DNA of 64,000 bases, taken from positions 372,001-436,000 of the forward strand of contig NZ_JAGTPK010000001.1 in assembly GCF_021147775.1 (NCBI RefSeq), written 5' to 3'. The notes beneath the pieces are model-generated. The model did not search any database and had not been told where the DNA came from. It saw only the letters and a program-made list of their open reading frames with translations. Shown here in pieces: positions 11,004 through 19,697 of the stretch. Origin of the DNA: Pseudomonas californiensis (GTDB taxonomy: Bacteria > Pseudomonadota > Gammaproteobacteria > Pseudomonadales > Pseudomonadaceae). The position numbers were made by a program, and so were the translations under genes. Each line of letters starts with the position of its first letter. Within the stretch, counting starts at the first letter, position 1.

Positions 11004-11058
11004 TGATTTGCGCCAGCAAGGCTAAAGTCTGCGGCATTCTATGTGATTGAGGAGCTGT

Positions 11059-12093
11059 ATGGATATTACCGAGCTGCTGGCCTTCAGTGCCAAACAAGGC
11101 GCGTCGGATTTGCACCTCTCTGCAGGCCTGCCGCCGATGATTCGGGTCGACGGTGATGTGCGGCGGATCAACCTGCCACCGCTTGATGCGAAAGAAGTCA
11201 AAGCGCTGATCTACGACATCATGAACGACAAGCAGCGTCAGGATTTCGAGGAATATCTGGAAACAGACTTTTCGTTTGAAGTACCCGGTGTCGCGCGTTT
11301 CCGCGTCAATGCGTTCAACCAGAATCGTGGCGCGGGCGCGGTGTTTCGAACCATTCCTTCGAAAATCCTGAACATGGAAGATCTGGGCATGGGCAGTATT
11401 TTTCGAAAGATCACCGATGTGCCACGGGGCCTTGTTCTGGTCACCGGCCCGACCGGTTCAGGCAAGTCGACGACTCTGGCGGCGATGATCGACTACCTGA
11501 ACTGCAACAAGCATCACCATATTCTGACCATCGAAGATCCTATCGAATTTGTGCATGAGTCCAAAAAGTGCCTGGTCAACCAGCGTGAGGTGCATCGCGA
11601 TACGCTCGGTTTTTCGGAGGCATTGCGCTCGGCCCTGCGTGAAGACCCGGACGTGATTCTGGTCGGCGAGCTGCGTGACCTGGAAACCATTCGCCTGGCA
11701 TTGACGGCGGCGGAAACGGGTCACCTGGTGTTTGGCACCTTGCACACGACATCGGCGGCCAAAACCATCGACCGTGTGGTTGACGTATTCCCTGCTCAGG
11801 AAAAATCCATGATTCGCTCGATGCTCTCGGAGTCGTTGCACGCCGTGGTGTCGCAGTCGCTGCTCAAGAAAGTCGGCGGCGGGCGGGTGGCAGCTCACGA
11901 GATCATGATGGGCACTCCTGCGATCCGTAACCTGATCCGTGAGGACAAGGTGGCGCAGATGTACTCGGCGATTCAAACCGGTGGTTCGCTGGGCATGCAG
12001 ACGTTGGATATGTGTTTGGCTGACCTGGTGAAGAAAGGCCTGATTACCCGCGAAAGCGCACGAGAGAAGGCCAAGGTGCCGGACAACTTCTGA
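11059..12093 (+). CDS. pilT: Type IV pilus retraction ATPase PilT
   Basis: Hexameric cytoplasmic ATPase that powers pilus disassembly and twitching motility. The Walker A motif GPTGSGKST is at residues 130-138. The Asp box IEDPIEFVH, the Walker B segment and the C-terminal AIRNLIRED motif characteristic of PilT rather than PilB are present. It has 344 residues. GAGGA six bases before the ATG at 11059 decides the start over a TTG four codons earlier. The usual downstream pilU is not adjacent here; the next gene is convergent. Confidence 0.96.
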   Translation: MDITELLAFSAKQGASDLHLSAGLPPMIRVDGDVRRINLPPLDAKEVKALIYDIMNDKQRQDFEEYLETDFSFEVPGVARFRVNAFNQNRGAGAVFRTIPSKILNMEDLGMGSIFRKITDVPRGLVLVTGPTGSGKSTTLAAMIDYLNCNKHHHILTIEDPIEFVHESKKCLVNQREVHRDTLGFSEALRSALREDPDVILVGELRDLETIRLALTAAETGHLVFGTLHTTSAAKTIDRVVDVFPAQEKSMIRSMLSESLHAVVSQSLLKKVGGGRVAAHEIMMGTPAIRNLIREDKVAQMYSAIQTGGSLGMQTLDMCLADLVKKGLITRESAREKAKVPDNF

Positions 12094-12128
12094 TCGGCAC
12101 TGGCTTGAATCGGTGTTGAAGAGGGGAG

Positions 12129-12153
12129 CAGGCCTGCGCAGAAGGCAGGCCTG
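12129..12153. terminator. Hairpin between convergent pilT and the NlpC/P60 gene
   Basis: A perfect 9-bp inverted repeat CAGGCCTGC / GCAGGCCTG with a 7-base loop lies between the two stop codons. It lacks a T run, so its role as a bidirectional terminator is inferred from position and stem strength. Confidence 0.55.
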
Positions 12154-12159
12154 TCAGGA

Positions 12160-12840
12160 TCAGCGTTGCACGACGCGCATTTGATTCTGCTGTTTTGGCA
12201 GAACGCGCTTGGCGACTTTGTAATGGCTGTTCCAGTACGGCTTCTTCAAGGTATCGACCGTTACAGCCTTGCCAAGACGCGGCGCGTGTACAAAGCGGTA
12301 GTTGCCCAGATAAATGGCAACGTGATTGATGTTGCGGCTCTTGATGTTGAAGAACAGCAGATCACCCGGTTTCAGGTCCTTGCGATCCACTGTCTGGCCG
12401 TGACCCTGCGCCATGGCGTTGGAGGTGCGGGGCAGATCGACTTCACGCACGTCACTGAAGGCGTACTTGACCAGCCCACTGCAATCCAGACCTTTACCCG
12501 GTGTTGTACCGCCCCAGCGGTACGGGGTGCCAACGGCCTGCAGCGCACGTTTTACAACGGCGTTGCCTTGTTTGGCATTACCGGCAACGGACGCTTGAGC
12601 GCCAGCAGCCTTGGAATTCTTTCGGGGTGCCGGCGTCTGAACAGCGCGGCCGTTGTGAATCTTGAGAGGGACTGAAGCTGCTTCCTGGGGTGCATTGCGA
12701 GTCGCGATGGTCGGCGAAAGGTGGCTCTTGGCGGTGTAGCCCGAGAAGCTCGCAGGAAGCTGTTGCTCACGATTGGTGGCGTGGGCGGCCAGTGGCATAA
12801 ATAGGCAAATGGTTAGCCATGTCTTGAAAAAAGGACGCAT
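12160..12840 (-). CDS. NlpC/P60 family cell-wall endopeptidase
   Basis: Secreted cysteine peptidase predicted to cut peptide stems of peptidoglycan. From the ATG at 12840 the protein has 226 residues with a signal peptide (MRPFFKTWLTICLFMPLAAHA). A linker of about 80 residues precedes an NlpC/P60 domain with the catalytic Cys in GLDCSGLVKYAF, the His in INHVAIYLGN, and a PRTSNAMAQGHG stretch. The frame stays open 60 codons upstream but that part has no signal peptide or ribosome site. It resembles E. coli Spr (MepS)/YdhO-type enzymes; no lipobox is visible. Confidence 0.88.
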   Translation of the reverse strand: MRPFFKTWLTICLFMPLAAHATNREQQLPASFSGYTAKSHLSPTIATRNAPQEAASVPLKIHNGRAVQTPAPRKNSKAAGAQASVAGNAKQGNAVVKRALQAVGTPYRWGGTTPGKGLDCSGLVKYAFSDVREVDLPRTSNAMAQGHGQTVDRKDLKPGDLLFFNIKSRNINHVAIYLGNYRFVHAPRLGKAVTVDTLKKPYWNSHYKVAKRVLPKQQNQMRVVQR

Positions 12841-13090
12841 TCGGCAGGGCTCATAGTGGTCAGCGCGCAACTTTATAACAGCTTTTTCGAAAAACCTGAC
12901 CCCATTTGTCGAGTGGATCACACTGGCAGCATTACGTTTTGTGCGAGAGACTCTTTCTCTTTTCGCGTTAATCCCTTTGCTGACAAGGGTTTGAGTGCCC
13001 CATAAAGGGTCGTGTGCCATACGTCGGAAGAGACAACAGAAGTCACAAAAGTGTTACTTATTTTTTTCTATCAGCTTGAAGAGGCTCCAA

Positions 13091-13495
13091 ATGAACGCCT
13101 ATCGTTCTGACACACACAGCAAGGTCATGGGTTATCTGCTGTGGATTCTGGGTTTTCTCGGGGCGCACCGTTTTTACTACGGCAAGCCCGTGACTGGCAC
13201 GATCTGGTTCTTCACGTTCGGTCTGTTCGGTATCGGCTGGCTGATCGACCTGTTCCTGATTCCTTCGATGGACCGCCAGGCCGATTTGCGCTTCACGCCC
13301 GGATCAACTGATTACAGCGTGGCGTGGGTATTGTTGACCTTTCTTGGCCTGTTTGGCGTGCACCGCATGTACCAGGGCAAGTGGATCACAGGGGTTATCT
13401 ACCTGCTGACCGGCGGGCTGTTTCTGGTAGGTATCCTGTACGACTTCTGGACCCTCAATGATCAGATCTCCATGAAGAACGCACAGCGCGGATAA
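13091..13495 (+). CDS. TM2 domain membrane protein
   Basis: A 134-residue protein with two TM2-type units: VMGYLLWILGFLGAHRFYYGKPVTGTIWFFTFGLFGIGWLIDLF is one, and a second similar unit GLFGVHRMYQGKWITGVIYLLTGG follows. Each unit has the GAHRFY/GVHRMY turn typical of TM2 domains. Function unknown. The start at 13091 has GAGGC upstream; the frame continues 32 codons further without a signal. About 250 bp separates it from the divergent hydrolase gene. Confidence 0.88.
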   Translation: MNAYRSDTHSKVMGYLLWILGFLGAHRFYYGKPVTGTIWFFTFGLFGIGWLIDLFLIPSMDRQADLRFTPGSTDYSVAWVLLTFLGLFGVHRMYQGKWITGVIYLLTGGLFLVGILYDFWTLNDQISMKNAQRG

Positions 13496-13554
13496 CTCCC
13501 TGCCAGGCAAGTGATGCGAGTGGGTGCCCGCGCAAGGTGGGCATCACTTCAGCG

Positions 13555-14274
13555 TCAGAAATCGCCCCACAACTGTTGAGCCACGCTCAGCGCCACCACC
13601 GGTGCGGTTTCAGTACGCAGTACGCGCGGGCCAAGGCGGGCGGCGTGAAAGCCTGCGCTCTGAGCCTGGTCCACCTCTGCGTCATTCAAACCACCTTCCG
13701 GACCAATCAGAAACGCGAGGCTGGCGGGTTTGGCGTGGCTGGTCAGCGGTTCTGCCACAGGGTGCAGCACCAGTTTGAGATCAGCCTCGGTTTGCTTGAT
13801 CCAGTCAGCCAATGGCATAGGCGGATGTATGACGGGTACCACGGAGCGCCCGCATTGCTCGCAGGCGCTGATTGCGATCTGTTGCCAATGTGCCTGCCGC
13901 TTTTCGGCGCGTTCGTCCTTGAGTCGCACCTCACAGCGTTCGCTGACGATGGGCGTGATTTCGCTGACGCCCAGTTCCGTGGCCTTTTGAATGGCCCAGT
14001 CCATTCGCTCACCTCGAGACAAGCCCTGACCAAGATGGATGTGCAAGCCGGACTCGACCTGCCCGGCGAAGCTTTCGCCCAGTTGCACCCGCACGCGCTT
14101 TTTGCCGACTTCAAGCAGTGTGCCGCGAAACTCCGTGCCCGAGCCATCGAACAGCTGCAGAGCATCGCCTTTGGACATGCGCAGCACGCGACTGATGTAA
14201 TGCGCCTGGGCTTCAGGCAGTTCGTGTTCGCCCAGACTCAGCGGCGTGTCGGTAAAAAAGCGGGACAGTCTCAT
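13555..14274 (-). CDS. rsmE: 16S rRNA (uracil1498-N3)-methyltransferase
   Basis: SPOUT-family methyltransferase making m3U1498 in the decoding centre. It has 239 residues with an N-terminal PUA-like region (MRLSRFFTDTPLSLGEHELPEAQAHYISRVLRM) and the knotted C-terminal SAM site FLIGPEGGLNDAEVDQA plus LGPRVLRTETAPVVAL. It is co-directional with bioA about 105 bp upstream, a pairing seen in other pseudomonads. Confidence 0.95.
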   Translation of the reverse strand: MRLSRFFTDTPLSLGEHELPEAQAHYISRVLRMSKGDALQLFDGSGTEFRGTLLEVGKKRVRVQLGESFAGQVESGLHIHLGQGLSRGERMDWAIQKATELGVSEITPIVSERCEVRLKDERAEKRQAHWQQIAISACEQCGRSVVPVIHPPMPLADWIKQTEADLKLVLHPVAEPLTSHAKPASLAFLIGPEGGLNDAEVDQAQSAGFHAARLGPRVLRTETAPVVALSVAQQLWGDF

Positions 14275-14379
14275 GGTGTGTCTCGGTAGCTGTACGTGAT
14301 GTGGTCTTCAGGACGACTTCGCGAGCACCGGGTTGAGCATGCTTGCGAAGATGATGGTCGGGCGGTCGTTGGGTCAGGG

Positions 14380-15786
14380 CTAGCCCGGATCCCGGAAGTC
14401 GGTGTGGAAGTTCTCGCGTACCGCAACGCTGATGCTGGTGCGCGTCGCGATATCAATGCCGTCGCTGGCCACTTCGGCCAAAAAGTCGATCTGCTCCGGG
14501 GTGATCACATACGGCGGCAGGAAGTACACCACGCTGCCCAGTGGCCGCAGCAGTGCACCGCGCTCCAGTGCATGCTGGAAAACCTTCATGCCGCGGCGTT
14601 CCTGCCACGGGTAAGCGGTTTTGGTCGCCTTGTCCTGCACCATCTCGATGGCGATGGCCATGCCGGTCTGACGCACCTCGGCCACATGCGGATGGTCCGC
14701 CAGATGGGCGGTGGCCGTTGCCATGCGTTGTGCCAGCGCCTTGTTGTTCTCGATGACGTTGTCCTGCTCGAAGATATCCAGCGTGGCCAGCGCAGCGGCA
14801 CAGGCCAGCGGGTTGCCCGTATAGCTGTGCGAGTGCAGGAACGCACGCAGCGTGGAGTAATCGTCGTAAAAGGCTTCGTAAACGTCATCAGTGGTCAGGC
14901 AGGCTGCCAACGGCAGATAACCGCCAGTCAACGCCTTCGACAAACACAGGAAGTCAGGGCGGATGCCAGCCTGCTCGCAGGCGAACATGGTGCCGGTCCG
15001 ACCAAAGCCCACGGCAATTTCATCGTGGATCAGGTGCACGCCATAGCGGTCGCAGGCTTCGCGCAGCAGCTTGAGATAAATGGGGTGATACATGCGCATG
15101 CCGCCCGCGCCCTGAATCAGCGGCTCGATGATCACTGCGGCGACTGTTGAGTGGTGTTCGGCAAGGGTCTGTTCCATGGCGGCGAACAGGTTGCGCGAGT
15201 GTTCTTCCCAGCTCATGCCTTCGGGGCGGTGGTAGCAGTCAGGGCTTGGCACCTTGATAGTGTCCAGCAACAGCGCCTTGTAAGTTTCCGTGAACAGCGG
15301 AACGTCGCCCACCGACATCGCAGCCATGGTCTCGCCGTGGTAGCTGTTGGTCAGCGTGACGAAGCGTTTCTTGGCCGGCTGGCCGCGATTTAGCCAATAG
15401 TGAAAGCTCATTTTCAGCGCAACTTCGATGCAGGACGAACCATTATCGGCGTAGAAACACCGCGTCAGCCCTTCCGGTGTCAGCTTGACCAGGCGCTCGG
15501 ACAGCTCGATCACCGGCTGATGGCTGAAACCTGCAAGGATGACGTGCTCCAGTTGATCGACCTGATCCTTGATCCGTTGGTTGATGCGTGGATTGGCGTG
15601 GCCGAACACATTCACCCACCAGGAGCTGACGGCATCCAGATACCGCTTGCCTTCGAAGTCCTCCAGCCAGACGCCTTCGCCGCGCCGGATCGGTATCAAT
15701 GGCAGGTTTTCGTGGTCTTTCATCTGGGTGCAGGGGTGCCACAGGACCTTGAGGTCACGTTGCATCCACTGGTCATTCAGGCCCAT
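14380..15786 (-). CDS. bioA: Adenosylmethionine-8-amino-7-oxononanoate aminotransferase
   Basis: Biotin-pathway transaminase using SAM as amino donor to make 7,8-diaminopelargonate. It is a PLP fold-type I enzyme of 468 residues. The PLP lysine is in LSKALTGGYLPLAA (Lys284), the HDEIAVGFGRTG motif holds the conserved Asp, and the SSWWVNVFGHANPRIN motif marks BioA rather than other class III transaminases. GGAGA upstream decides the ATG at 15786. The other bio genes are not in the window. It is divergent from the amine oxidase gene. Confidence 0.95.
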   Translation of the reverse strand: MGLNDQWMQRDLKVLWHPCTQMKDHENLPLIPIRRGEGVWLEDFEGKRYLDAVSSWWVNVFGHANPRINQRIKDQVDQLEHVILAGFSHQPVIELSERLVKLTPEGLTRCFYADNGSSCIEVALKMSFHYWLNRGQPAKKRFVTLTNSYHGETMAAMSVGDVPLFTETYKALLLDTIKVPSPDCYHRPEGMSWEEHSRNLFAAMEQTLAEHHSTVAAVIIEPLIQGAGGMRMYHPIYLKLLREACDRYGVHLIHDEIAVGFGRTGTMFACEQAGIRPDFLCLSKALTGGYLPLAACLTTDDVYEAFYDDYSTLRAFLHSHSYTGNPLACAAALATLDIFEQDNVIENNKALAQRMATATAHLADHPHVAEVRQTGMAIAIEMVQDKATKTAYPWQERRGMKVFQHALERGALLRPLGSVVYFLPPYVITPEQIDFLAEVASDGIDIATRTSISVAVRENFHTDFRDPG

Positions 15787-15997
15787 TTGCAATCTCCGGG
15801 TAGCGACTCGCGTGGTGCGAGGACGAACAATCGCGCAAGCCTATGCAATGCCCGGCCATGGAACAACCTTTGATGCAGTTTTAACGGTCGACGGACATTG
15901 CTGGCGGCCTTTTGATGGCTGGCGTATCCTGCTCCGCTATTCGATGTTCCGGGCTGATTCGCCCAACCTTCCCCATGTTTTTTTCGGAGTTCGCGGA

Positions 15998-17902
15998 ATG
16001 CTTTCTGGGTGGCTGCGCGCGTGTGCGCTGATAGTGGCAGGGCTGGTCAGCGTTTCGACGCTCGCCGATGAAAAACAACGAACGGCGATCGTGGTCGGGG
16101 GTGGTCTGGCAGGTCTGACGGCGGCTTACGAGCTGCAGACCAAAGGTTGGCAGGTCACAGTTCTTGAGGCCAAGCCTGCCATGGGCGGGCGCTCCGGTCT
16201 TGCGAGCAGCGAGTGGATCGGCAACGCCAAGGCGCAGCCGGTGCTGAACCGTTATCTGGAAACCTTCAAGATCGGCAGCGTGCCTGCGCCTGAGTTCGTG
16301 CGTACGCCCAGCTACCTGATTGATGGCGTGTACTTCACTCAGGCTGACCTTGCTGCAAAACAGCCCGCCACGGCCGAAGCGATCAAGCGTTACAACGAGA
16401 CGCTGGACAATCTGGCGCGCTCCATTGATGACCCGCAAAACCCGGCTGCCAACAGCACGCTGTTCGCGCTGGACCAGATCAACGTCGCCAACTGGCTGGA
16501 TCGTCTGTCCTTGCCTGCAACGGCTCGCCAGTTGATCAATCAGCAGATCCGTACTCGCTACGACGAGCCTTCGCGTCTGTCGCTGTTGTATTTCGCTCAG
16601 CAGTCCAGTGTCTATCGCAAGGTAGAAGAGCGCGATTTGCGTGCAGCGCGTCTGCCTGGTGGCAGCGCGGTGCTGACACAAGCCTTCGTCAAACAACTGA
16701 AAACCGTCAAGACCAACTCTCCGGTCTCGACAATCATTCAGGACAAGGACCACGTTACGGTAAAGGCGGGCGCAGCCAGCTACACAGCTGACTATGTGGT
16801 CGTTGCTGTGCCGTTGCGTTCGCTGGGCAAGATCCAGATGACCCCTGCGCTGGATGCGCAGCACATGGGCGCGATCAAGAGCACCAACTACGGCTGGCGC
16901 GACCAGATCATGCTCAAGTTCAAGACCCCTGTCTGGGACAGCAAGGCGCGCATGTCCGGTGAAGTGTTCAGCAACACCGGCCTGGGTATGCTCTGGGTCG
17001 AGCCTGCACTGAAAGGCGGCGCCAACGTGGTGATCAACCTGTCCGGCGACAACGCGCGGATCATGCAGGCATTTGGCGACAAGCAGATGGTCGATCAGGT
17101 GCTGATCCGTCTGCACGCGTTCTACCCTGAAGCGCGTGGCGCCTACACCGGTTACGAAATCCGTCGTTACAGCGTCGATCCGTCCACCGGCGGCTCTTAC
17201 CTGGCCTTCGGTCCAGGCCAGATCAGCAAGTACTGGCGCTTGTGGGAACGGCCGATTCAGCGCGTAGCCTTCGCCGGTGAGCACACTGACACGCTGTACC
17301 CTGGCACGCTGGAAGGCGCCTTGCGCAGTGGTCAGCGTGCAGCCAGCCAAGTGCAGGATCTGGCGGCTGGCAAGTCCTTCGAGCCTGTCAAAGTGGCACC
17401 GCCCAAGGCGCCTGCGCCAGTCGAGCAAAAATCCGGAGGCAATTTCTTCAGCAACCTGTTTGGCGGGTCTTCCGACAAGCCCGTTGAGCCTGCCAAGCCG
17501 CAAGCCGACAAGCCTGGCTTCTTCTCGCGGATGTTTGGTGGTTCCGAGGCGCCTGCGCCGACTCCGCCGCCAGCCGAGAAAGCGCCAGAGCCCGCTCCAG
17601 CGCCTGCGCCTGTTCCCGTTGCGCCAGTGGTTGCACCGGCAGTTGAGCCTGCCAAGCCAGCGGTCAAGGCCGAACCGGCGAAAAAGCCTGTGACCAAGGC
17701 AGAGCCTGCGAAAAAGCCGCACGCCAAGGAACCGGTGAAGAAAGAGCCGACCGCCAAGGAACCGGTGAAGAAAGAGCCGACCGCCAAGGAAAAGGCTGCG
17801 GCGAAAGCTGCCGCCTCCAAGACTCCGGCCAAAACCGAGCCCGCCAAAAAGGCTCCGGCGAAGGATGCTACCGACGCAGCACCGGCCGACGTCAAGAACT
17901 GA
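15998..17902 (+). CDS. Exported FAD-dependent amine oxidase with Lys/Pro/Ala-rich tail
   Basis: A 634-residue protein from the ATG at 15998 (CGGAG upstream); a much longer open frame upstream is antisense to bioA. Residues 1-23 look like a signal peptide. Residues about 30-470 form a flavin monoamine oxidase domain: FAD motif IVVGGGLAGLTAAYELQTKGWQ, then GGRSG, and the C-terminal FAD site AFAGEHTDTLYPGTLEGALRSGQRAA. The last 160 residues are low complexity, rich in Pro, Ala and Lys, with NFFSNLFGGSSDK and FFSRMFGGSEA as related repeats and a 30-bp tandem duplication near the end. Substrate unknown. The tail might bind wall or nucleic acid, which is inference only. Confidence 0.85.
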   Translation: MLSGWLRACALIVAGLVSVSTLADEKQRTAIVVGGGLAGLTAAYELQTKGWQVTVLEAKPAMGGRSGLASSEWIGNAKAQPVLNRYLETFKIGSVPAPEFVRTPSYLIDGVYFTQADLAAKQPATAEAIKRYNETLDNLARSIDDPQNPAANSTLFALDQINVANWLDRLSLPATARQLINQQIRTRYDEPSRLSLLYFAQQSSVYRKVEERDLRAARLPGGSAVLTQAFVKQLKTVKTNSPVSTIIQDKDHVTVKAGAASYTADYVVVAVPLRSLGKIQMTPALDAQHMGAIKSTNYGWRDQIMLKFKTPVWDSKARMSGEVFSNTGLGMLWVEPALKGGANVVINLSGDNARIMQAFGDKQMVDQVLIRLHAFYPEARGAYTGYEIRRYSVDPSTGGSYLAFGPGQISKYWRLWERPIQRVAFAGEHTDTLYPGTLEGALRSGQRAASQVQDLAAGKSFEPVKVAPPKAPAPVEQKSGGNFFSNLFGGSSDKPVEPAKPQADKPGFFSRMFGGSEAPAPTPPPAEKAPEPAPAPAPVPVAPVVAPAVEPAKPAVKAEPAKKPVTKAEPAKKPHAKEPVKKEPTAKEPVKKEPTAKEKAAAKAAASKTPAKTEPAKKAPAKDATDAAPADVKN

Positions 17903-17920
17903 CCGGCCAATAGCTGACTG

Positions 17921-17956
17921 AAAAGGGGGGGCGGTTCATACCGAGCCCCCTTTTTT
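17921..17956 (+). terminator. Rho-independent terminator of the amine oxidase gene
   Basis: A stem of AAAAGGGGG paired with CCCCCTTTT encloses an inner GGCGG/CCGAG arm and a 6-base loop, followed by a run of T. It lies 18 bp after the stop codon. Confidence 0.88.
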
Positions 17957-18258
17957 AGGGGCTTGTCTCGGCTCTTTGACAGACGGGAGGCGAACTGAGT
18001 GCCGTTCATCGGCATCCGAGGGCCGACGGTCCTGGCAAAGTGTTACAGCACTGATTTTATCGGGATGCTGCATCAGCAAGATGTATCCGGTTGTAGAAAA
18101 CTGATGCGCACGCGCCTGTTCCGCACCGTGAAGAGCTATAAGCACTCAGAAATCGATCTCTGATAGATCTGATTATTCGATGCTTCAAAGCGAAATTTTG
18201 CGCTTTCATTCGATAGATAAAAAGCTAGTCTTGGAACACTTCTGACAAGGTAACGGCA
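17957..18258. other. About 300-bp intergenic region before cytochrome b561
   Basis: No gene is supported. The second half is AT-rich, as expected of a promoter region, and contains a small hairpin AAGCG-aaattttg-CGCTT around 18187-18204. AAGGT just before 18259 is the ribosome site of the next gene. Confidence 0.4.
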
Positions 18259-18807
18259 ATGCAGCTACGTAACTCATCCTCTCGATACGGTCTGGTCAGC
18301 GTTGTACTGCACTGGAGCGTGGCGTTGGTCGTGTTTGGTTTATTCGCGCTGGGGCTCTGGATGGTCGGGCTGGATTACTACGATACCTGGCGCAAGGCAG
18401 GTCCTGATCTGCATAAAAGCATCGGGATCACGCTGTTCGCGGTGATGCTGTTTCGCGTGGTGTGGCGCCTGCTCAGCCCAGCGCCGCCACCGCTGGCCAG
18501 TTACAGCAGGATGACGCGCATCGGCGCAGCGTTTGGCCATGTGTTTTTGTACGTGGCGCTGTTTGCCGTGATGTTTGCCGGTTACCTCATTTCCACCGCT
18601 GATGGTGTGGGTATACCGGTGTTTGGCCTGTTTGAAATACCTGCATTGGTTACGGGGCTACCTGCCCAGGCAGAAAATGCTGGCTGGATTCACCTTTACC
18701 TGGCGTGGCTCATCGTGGTTTTCGCGGTGCTTCATGGCCTCGCTGCACTCAAACATCACTTTATCGATCGCGATGTGACCCTCAAACGTATGTTGGGTCG
18801 TCATTGA
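18259..18807 (+). CDS. Cytochrome b561 family protein
   Basis: A 182-residue inner-membrane diheme b-type cytochrome with four membrane helices. Heme-ligand histidines are visible in VVLHWSVAL, GPDLHKSIGITLF, GWIHLYLAWLIV and AVLHGLAALKHHFIDRD. Family members transfer electrons between quinones and other acceptors, including superoxide. The yceI-like gene follows 27 bp downstream, the same pairing as yceJ-yceI in E. coli, so they are probably co-transcribed. Confidence 0.92.
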   Translation: MQLRNSSSRYGLVSVVLHWSVALVVFGLFALGLWMVGLDYYDTWRKAGPDLHKSIGITLFAVMLFRVVWRLLSPAPPPLASYSRMTRIGAAFGHVFLYVALFAVMFAGYLISTADGVGIPVFGLFEIPALVTGLPAQAENAGWIHLYLAWLIVVFAVLHGLAALKHHFIDRDVTLKRMLGRH

Positions 18808-18834
18808 TTGTTCAACCAAAACGGGAATAAAAGC

Positions 18835-19413
18835 ATGTTGAAGAAGTCTCTTGCTGCACTGGCTCTGGGTACCGCGCTGTTGTCTGCTGGCCAGGCCATG
18901 GCTGCTGATTATGTTATCGACAAAGAAGGTCAGCACGCTTTCGTTGACTTCAAGATCAGCCACCTGGGCTACAGCTTCATCCACGGTACGTTCAAGGACT
19001 GGAACGGCGAGTTCAGCTTCGACGCTGCCAAGCCTGAAGCCAGCAAGATCTCGGTCGAGCTGAAAACCGCCAGCCTGTTCACCAACCACGCTGAGCGCGA
19101 CAAGCACATCTCGAGCAAGGACTTCCTGGACGTTGCCAAATACCCAGAGGCCAAGTTCGTATCGACCGCTGTTAAATCCACCGGTGCTAAAACCGCTGAC
19201 GTGACCGGTGACCTGACACTGCACGGCGTGACCAAGCCAATCGTGATCAAAGCGACCTTCAATGGCGAAGGCAAGGATCCGTGGGGCGGCTACCGTGCCG
19301 GCTTCAACGGTACTTCGACGCTGAACCTGAACGACTTCGGCATCAAAGGCCCAGGCCCAACGTCGCAGACGCTGGATCTGGACATCACCTTCGAAGGTGT
19401 ACAGAAGAAGTAA
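18835..19413 (+). CDS. yceI: YceI family periplasmic protein
   Basis: A 192-residue secreted lipocalin-like protein. Signal peptide [23 protein letters not shown] is followed by the YceI barrel ([48 protein letters not shown]). The fold binds polyisoprenoids in structural work on relatives; in enteric bacteria expression responds to pH or osmolarity. The ATG at 18835 gives the signal peptide; nine further upstream codons are in frame. It forms a unit with the cytochrome b561 gene and ends in a strong terminator. Confidence 0.93.
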   Translation: MLKKSLAALALGTALLSAGQAMAADYVIDKEGQHAFVDFKISHLGYSFIHGTFKDWNGEFSFDAAKPEASKISVELKTASLFTNHAERDKHISSKDFLDVAKYPEAKFVSTAVKSTGAKTADVTGDLTLHGVTKPIVIKATFNGEGKDPWGGYRAGFNGTSTLNLNDFGIKGPGPTSQTLDLDITFEGVQKK

Positions 19414-19430
19414 GTGTTCTTCTGATCAAG

Positions 19431-19460
19431 AAACGCCGGCCTTTGGGTCGGCGTTTTTAT
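19431..19460 (+). terminator. Rho-independent terminator of yceI
   Basis: The stem AAACGCCG(GC) / (GT)CGGCGTTT with loop CTTTGG is followed by TTTAT. It lies 18 bp after the yceI stop codon. Confidence 0.9.
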
Positions 19461-19650
19461 TTGTCTTGCGAAAAAGAAAGCTACGATAGCGAATCGTAAG
19501 CTGCGCAGCTTTTGGGGCGCCCTTCATCTGACGTGCCTCTATGGAAGTCAGCTTGCTGACGAAGAAGTCAGTGAAGACAACGAGAGTCCAGTGCCTGACA
19601 GCCGGCAATCGGCGATAAACAGAACACCAGCTCTGAATCTCTGACGCACA

Positions 19651-19686
19651 CAAAAACGCCCCTAACCAGTCGGGGCGTTTTGTGTG
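19651..19686 (-). terminator. Rho-independent terminator of the RNA helicase gene
   Basis: Stem AACGCCCC / CGGGGCGTT with an 8-base loop has T runs on both sides. It is placed just after the helicase stop codon on the minus strand. The region 19461-19650 between the two terminators shows no supportable gene. Confidence 0.88.
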
Positions 19687-19697
19687 TGGCGCGGCTG

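Noticed and set aside
15569..15997. 143-codon upstream extension of the amine oxidase frame
   Set aside because: It is antisense to bioA; the signal peptide and CGGAG site place the start at 15998.
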